Source: Actinomycetospora cinnamomea (GTDB lineage: Bacteria; Actinomycetota; Actinomycetes; Mycobacteriales; Pseudonocardiaceae). Taken from it: a stretch of 64,000 nt of DNA. Location of the stretch: NCBI RefSeq assembly GCF_003096675.1, contig NZ_QEKW01000022.1, positions 1 through 64,000 on the forward strand, written 5' to 3'. Positions 60,605 to 64,000 of the stretch are shown here, piece after piece. Position 1 is the stretch's first letter. Each line of letters opens with the position of its first letter. The position numbers and the translations under genes were made by a program. Below the pieces are notes generated by a model, which ran no database searches, was not told where the DNA came from, and was given only the letters and a program-made list of their open reading frames with translations.

Positions 60605-61114
60605 GTGGATCTCACCCCGGACGACATCCGCGACGTCCTGCGTGCGGTCGACTCCAGCGGCCTGGACGAACTGCACCTCGAGCTGGCGGACCTCACCCTG
60701 ACGGTGCGCCGGGAGGGCGCGGCGGGCTGGACCGCGGAGCACCAGGTGCTCCGCCACCCGACCGTCGAGCGCGCCGGCGAGCCCGCGGTCACCGCCGCAC
60801 CCGAGAGCCCGGGCGCCGAGGTGCCCGAGGGCATGGTGGCGGTGCACCCACCGTTGCTGGGGACCTTCTACCGCGCGCCGAAGCCGGGCGCGCCCCCCTT
60901 CGTCGACGTCGGCGACGAGGTCGACGACCAGACCGTCATCGGGATCGTCGAGACCATGAAGATGATGACGCCGGTGCACGCCGGCGTCCGCGGCAGGGTG
61001 ATCGAGTTCCGGACGGGCAACGGCGAGTTCGCCGACACCGACGCCGTGCTCCTGCTGGTGGAGCCCGCGCCGGGCACGAACGGTGGGGCCGCAGCGCAAC
61101 AGGTGGAGCGATGA
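60605..61114 (+). CDS. biotin carboxyl carrier protein
   Basis: A 169-residue AccB-like protein. The biotinyl domain (about residues 78-160) carries the modified Lys119 in VETMKMMTPVHAG, with the PLLGTFYRAPKPGAPPFV segment of AccB before it. The first 30 residues (DLTPDDIRDVLRAVDSSGL) are the helix pair that binds biotin carboxylase in AccB. GTG 60605 lies four bases after the previous stop and the end overlaps the biotin carboxylase gene by four bases. It carries CO2 between carboxylase and carboxyltransferase encoded next to it. Confidence 0.93.
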   Translation: MDLTPDDIRDVLRAVDSSGLDELHLELADLTLTVRREGAAGWTAEHQVLRHPTVERAGEPAVTAAPESPGAEVPEGMVAVHPPLLGTFYRAPKPGAPPFVDVGDEVDDQTVIGIVETMKMMTPVHAGVRGRVIEFRTGNGEFADTDAVLLLVEPAPGTNGGAAAQQVER

Positions 61115-62478
61115 GGATCCGCCGCCTGCTCGTCGCCAACCGGGGCGAGATCGCCGCGCGCGTGATCCGGACCTGCACCCGCCTCGGCATCGAGTCGGTG
61201 CTCGCGGCCTCCGAGGTCGACCTCGACTCCCTGCCGGCCCGGATGGCCGACCGCGTGGTCCGCCTCGGTCCGGCACCGGCCGCCGAGTCCTACCTCGACC
61301 CCGCCGCGGTGGTCCGTGCGGCGCTGGCGGTCGGCGCGGACGCGGTGCACCCCGGTTACGGCTTCCTCTCGGAGAACCCCGCTCTCGCGGAGGCCTGTAC
61401 GGACGCGGGGCTCCTCTTCGTCGGGCCGACCGTCGAGTCGTTGCACGCGGTCGGCGACAAGCTGACCGCGCGGTCGCACGCCCTCGCCGCCGGACTGCGG
61501 GTCGTCCCCGGCGGCGAGGCCGTCGACGTGGCGGCCGCGCAGGCGGTGGCCGCCGAGGTCGGCTACCCACTGCTCGTCAAGGCCGTCGGTGGGGGCGGCG
61601 GGCGCGGGATGAAGCTCGTCGGGTCCGCCGAGGAGCTCCCGAGCACCCTCGACGTCGCGATCTCCGAGGCGGCCGCGGCCTTCGGTGATCCCCGTGTCTA
61701 CCTCGAGCGCTACGTCGCCTCCGGCCGCCACGTCGAGGTGCAGGTGCTCGGCGACGGCGTGTCCGCGATCGCCCTGGGCGACCGCGACTGCTCGGTGCAG
61801 CGTCGCTACCAGAAGCTGGTCGAGGAGGCCCCGGCGCCGCGGCTCTCCGAGGAGGTCCACGCGGCGATGGCCAGCGCGGCGCGCGCCCTGGCGGTCCACC
61901 TCGGCTACCGCGGCCTGGGCACGGTCGAGCTGCTCTACGACCAGGAACGACAGACCTTCTACTTCCTGGAGATGAACGCCCGCATCCAGGTCGAGCACCC
62001 GGTCACCGAGATGATCACCGGGCTGGACCTGGTCGCCGAGCAGCTCGCCGTGGCCGAGGGCCTGCCGCTCCGTCTGCGGCAGGACGACGTCGTCCTGACC
62101 GGTCACGCGGTGGAGTGCCGGATCAACGCCGAGGACTGGGCGCAGGACTTCCGTCCCTCGCCCGGTCGCATCGACCGCGTCCTCCTGCCCATCGGTGACG
62201 GCATCCGCGTCGACGCCGGAGTCCAGGCCGGCTCCGTCGTACCGCCGCACTACGACTCGCTGCTGGCCAAGCTGATCGTGCACGGCGTCGACCGCGCCGA
62301 CGCGCTGGCCCGGGCCCGTGCGGCGCTGGACCTGCTGCGCATCGAGGGGGTCACGACGACCGCGCCGCTGCACCGGGCGCTGCTCGACGATCCCCTGTTC
62401 ACCGCCGGCGGGGTGGACACCGCCTTCTTCGACCGGTTCCTGCAGGGTCGTCGACGCGCACCGGCGGAGGTGTCCTGA
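61111..62478 (+). CDS. biotin carboxylase
   Basis: A 455-residue ATP-grasp enzyme that carboxylates biotin with bicarbonate and ATP. It opens RRLLVANRGEIAARVIRTC, has the ATP loop KAVGGGGGRGMKLV (about residues 159-172), VEVQVLGDGVSAIALGDRDC, FLEMNARIQVEHPVTE with metal-binding Glu and Asn, and the C-terminal IEGVTTTAPLH region. The length fits a stand-alone AccC rather than a pyruvate carboxylase or an acyl-CoA carboxylase alpha fusion. It shares its stop with the following gene's ATG (TGATG). Confidence 0.93.
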   Translation: MRIRRLLVANRGEIAARVIRTCTRLGIESVLAASEVDLDSLPARMADRVVRLGPAPAAESYLDPAAVVRAALAVGADAVHPGYGFLSENPALAEACTDAGLLFVGPTVESLHAVGDKLTARSHALAAGLRVVPGGEAVDVAAAQAVAAEVGYPLLVKAVGGGGGRGMKLVGSAEELPSTLDVAISEAAAAFGDPRVYLERYVASGRHVEVQVLGDGVSAIALGDRDCSVQRRYQKLVEEAPAPRLSEEVHAAMASAARALAVHLGYRGLGTVELLYDQERQTFYFLEMNARIQVEHPVTEMITGLDLVAEQLAVAEGLPLRLRQDDVVLTGHAVECRINAEDWAQDFRPSPGRIDRVLLPIGDGIRVDAGVQAGSVVPPHYDSLLAKLIVHGVDRADALARARAALDLLRIEGVTTTAPLHRALLDDPLFTAGGVDTAFFDRFLQGRRRAPAEVS

Positions 62479-63959
62479 TGGCCGACGTCGGACTCGTCGA
62501 CGTCTCGTTGCGCGACGGCAACCAGAGTCTGTGGGGCGCTGCCGGTCTGCGCAGCGCCCACGTGCTGCAGGTGGCGCCGCTCCTCGAGAGGGTCGGCTTC
62601 CGGGCGCTGGACTACAGCTCCAGCACCGCGATGGGGATGCTGGTGCGCACCCACCGTGAGGACCCGTGGGAGCTGTTCCGCCGCACCCGCGCGCTCATGC
62701 CGGGAACGAAGCTCCAGTTCATCGGCACCGGCTTCCGCTTCATCAGCTGGCAGAACTCCCACCCCGACACCATGCAGCTGGTCTACGACAGGCTCGTCGC
62801 CAACGGCATCGACCGGGTCGTCGTCCTCGACCCCATGCACGACATGGACGCCGCCCGGGCCACGGCCCGGCGCCTCAAGAAGGCCGGCATCGACGAGGTG
62901 GTCGGCGCGCTGACCTTCACGATCAGCGCCGTGCACGACGACGCGTTCTACGCCGACGTCGCCCGCCAGATGCGCGACTGCCCCGACATCGACCGCGTCT
63001 ACGTCAAGGATCCCGCCGGGATCCTCACCGCCGAACGGGCCCGCACCCTCCTGCCGGCGGTCACGGCGGAGCTCGGCGGGACCGCGCTCGAGCTGCACTC
63101 CCACGCCACCATCGGCCTCTCGCCGCAGACCTACTCGATCGCACCCGAGCTGGGCGTCGAGGTCGTCCAGACCGGCTGTGGTGCGGCGGGCAACGGCTCC
63201 TCACTGCCGGAGGCACGCCGCACCGTGACCAACCTGCGGGAGATGGGCCACCGGATCGACATCGACGACCGCGCCCTCGGCCTGGCCTGCGGCTTCTTCG
63301 ACCGGTTGACGGTCGCCGAGGAGCTCCCCGCGGGACGGCCCCAGGACTTCGACGCCGCCTTCCTGCACCACCAGATCGCCGGCGGCGTGATGACCACGAC
63401 CCGCCGACAGCTGCGCGAGATCGGGATGGAGGACCGCTTCGCGAGCCTGATCGACGAGGTCGGGCGCGTCCGCGCGGAACTCGGTCACCCGATCATGGTC
63501 ACCCCCTTCCCGCAGATGGTGGTCTCGCAGGCTCTCTTCAACCTCATGGGCGAGCGGTACGGGAACGTGCCGGACCAGGTCATCCGGTACGCGCTCGGCA
63601 GCTTCGGACGGCCCACCACGCCCATCGAGCCCGACGTCCTCGACCGGATCCTCGGTCGCCCGCGGGCCCGCGAACTGCAGGCCGAGCCGCCGCCGCCGTC
63701 GCCGGAAGAGCTGCGCCGGCAGTTCGGCGCCGCGATGAGCGACGAGGAGCTGCTGCTGCGGGCCCACATGCCCGCGGAACAGGTCGACGCCATGGTCGCC
63801 ACCGGTCCGGCGGCGCAGCACTACAACCCTGATCTGGCCCCGGTGCTCGGCCTCCTCCGCGAACTGGGCGACCGCCCGTCCGTCCACGACCTGTCGATCA
63901 CCAAGGCCGACCTGCGCCTGTCCGTCCACCGCCGCGCGGAGGAGGCCGGCCATGGCTGA
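62478..63959 (+). CDS. carboxyltransferase, pyruvate-carboxylase type
   Basis: A 493-residue TIM-barrel carboxyltransferase of the HMGL/PYC_OADA family. Features are VSLRDGNQSLWG (metal Asp near residue 7), LDYSSSTAMGML, the Lys in YVKDPAGIL that is carbamylated in pyruvate carboxylase, and HSHATIG with two metal His residues, where pyruvate carboxylase has HTHDTSG: Asp is replaced by Ala and Ser by Ile. The C-terminal 100 residues match the PYC_OADA extension. The altered pocket hints at an acceptor other than pyruvate, larger or neutral. Its stop overlaps the next gene start by eight bases. Confidence 0.82.
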   Translation: MADVGLVDVSLRDGNQSLWGAAGLRSAHVLQVAPLLERVGFRALDYSSSTAMGMLVRTHREDPWELFRRTRALMPGTKLQFIGTGFRFISWQNSHPDTMQLVYDRLVANGIDRVVVLDPMHDMDAARATARRLKKAGIDEVVGALTFTISAVHDDAFYADVARQMRDCPDIDRVYVKDPAGILTAERARTLLPAVTAELGGTALELHSHATIGLSPQTYSIAPELGVEVVQTGCGAAGNGSSLPEARRTVTNLREMGHRIDIDDRALGLACGFFDRLTVAEELPAGRPQDFDAAFLHHQIAGGVMTTTRRQLREIGMEDRFASLIDEVGRVRAELGHPIMVTPFPQMVVSQALFNLMGERYGNVPDQVIRYALGSFGRPTTPIEPDVLDRILGRPRARELQAEPPPPSPEELRRQFGAAMSDEELLLRAHMPAEQVDAMVATGPAAQHYNPDLAPVLGLLRELGDRPSVHDLSITKADLRLSVHRRAEEAGHG

Positions 63960-64000
63960 ACCCGACGGCGCCGTCCTCGACCGGCTGCACGCGGCGCGCG
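63952..64000 (+). CDS. start of a further operon gene, cut by window end
   Basis: ATG 63952 begins eight bases before the end of the carboxyltransferase gene, after GGAGGAGG at 63939-63946. Only about 16 codons are visible (MAEPDGAVLDRLHAAR). The overlap and the ribosome site show that it belongs to the operon. Identity cannot be told; the second carboxyltransferase or a hydrolase component would be plausible. Confidence 0.5.
   Translation, partial: MAEPDGAVLDRLHAAR

Overview
The window reads as chromosome of a very high-GC actinomycete, most like the Pseudonocardiaceae. The reasons are GTG starts at about a third of the genes, long chains of genes joined by 4-base ATGA/GTGA overlaps, several flavin/F420-type oxidoreductases (three LLM-class enzymes, two Ddn-type nitroreductase-fold proteins), a Pkn-type Ser/Thr kinase and many actinobacterial DUF families. 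I see no tRNA, rRNA, CRISPR array, transposase or phage gene. With the starts chosen here no intergenic gap exceeds 300 bases. Genus assignment is inference.

Layout, 0-11.8 kb: a Rieske ferredoxin and a Nudix hydrolase behind a perfect inverted repeat, a CLC chloride transporter, small membrane and stress-type proteins (YrhK, DUF389/DUF6325, SHOCT, DUF7144, DUF5996), a TetR regulator with a likely operator, a NarL-type two-component pair, and a VC0807-like membrane protein beside a Ddn-like protein. 11.8-17.6 kb: a complete seven-gene Mrp Na+/H+ antiporter operon (A to G) with nearly every gene overlapping the next. 17.6-24.3 kb: a CBS protein, three LLM oxidoreductases followed by an acetoacetate-CoA ligase, then a TetR/membrane-protein pair.

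24.4-30 kb is a one-carbon/methionine island. A core-MetE-like protein with its own promoter and operator faces an opposite-strand operon of a MetV-like cysteine-rich protein, MetF-type methylenetetrahydrofolate reductase, a 500-residue SAM-dependent methyltransferase and a second core-MetE-like protein. 30-45 kb holds a GntP permease, a Tat-exported PhoX/DUF839 protein, a receptor Ser/Thr kinase, a diacylglycerol kinase-like protein, a SpoIIAA-like protein next to a truncated P-type ATPase, a membrane alpha/beta hydrolase, an M48 peptidase, glutaminase and a MalT-type LuxR regulator bracketed by two paralogous small proteins. 45-57 kb: DUF1269 and LapA-like proteins with an MFS exporter, two divergent AI-2E-family permeases, an apparently frameshifted hydrolase, a membrane M23 peptidase, a MarR/quinone-oxidoreductase pair with two near-identical 18-bp palindromes between them, and a Na+/Ca2+ exchanger.

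57.5 kb to the end is the most interesting part. Divergent from an IclR regulator lies a tight operon encoding a split dikinase-type phosphotransferase (a substrate/His-domain subunit and a separate ATP-grasp subunit, as in phenylphosphate synthase and rifampicin phosphotransferase), then biotin carboxyl carrier protein, biotin carboxylase, a pyruvate-carboxylase-type carboxyltransferase and a further gene cut by the window end. It looks like a catabolic machine that phosphorylates a ketone or phenol-like substrate with ATP and then carboxylates it with biotin. The substrate cannot be read from sequence.

Several reading-frame oddities (DUF389-DUF6325 read-through, VC0807 gene without a nearby stop, frameshifted hydrolase, truncated ATPase) should be checked against raw reads before biological interpretation.
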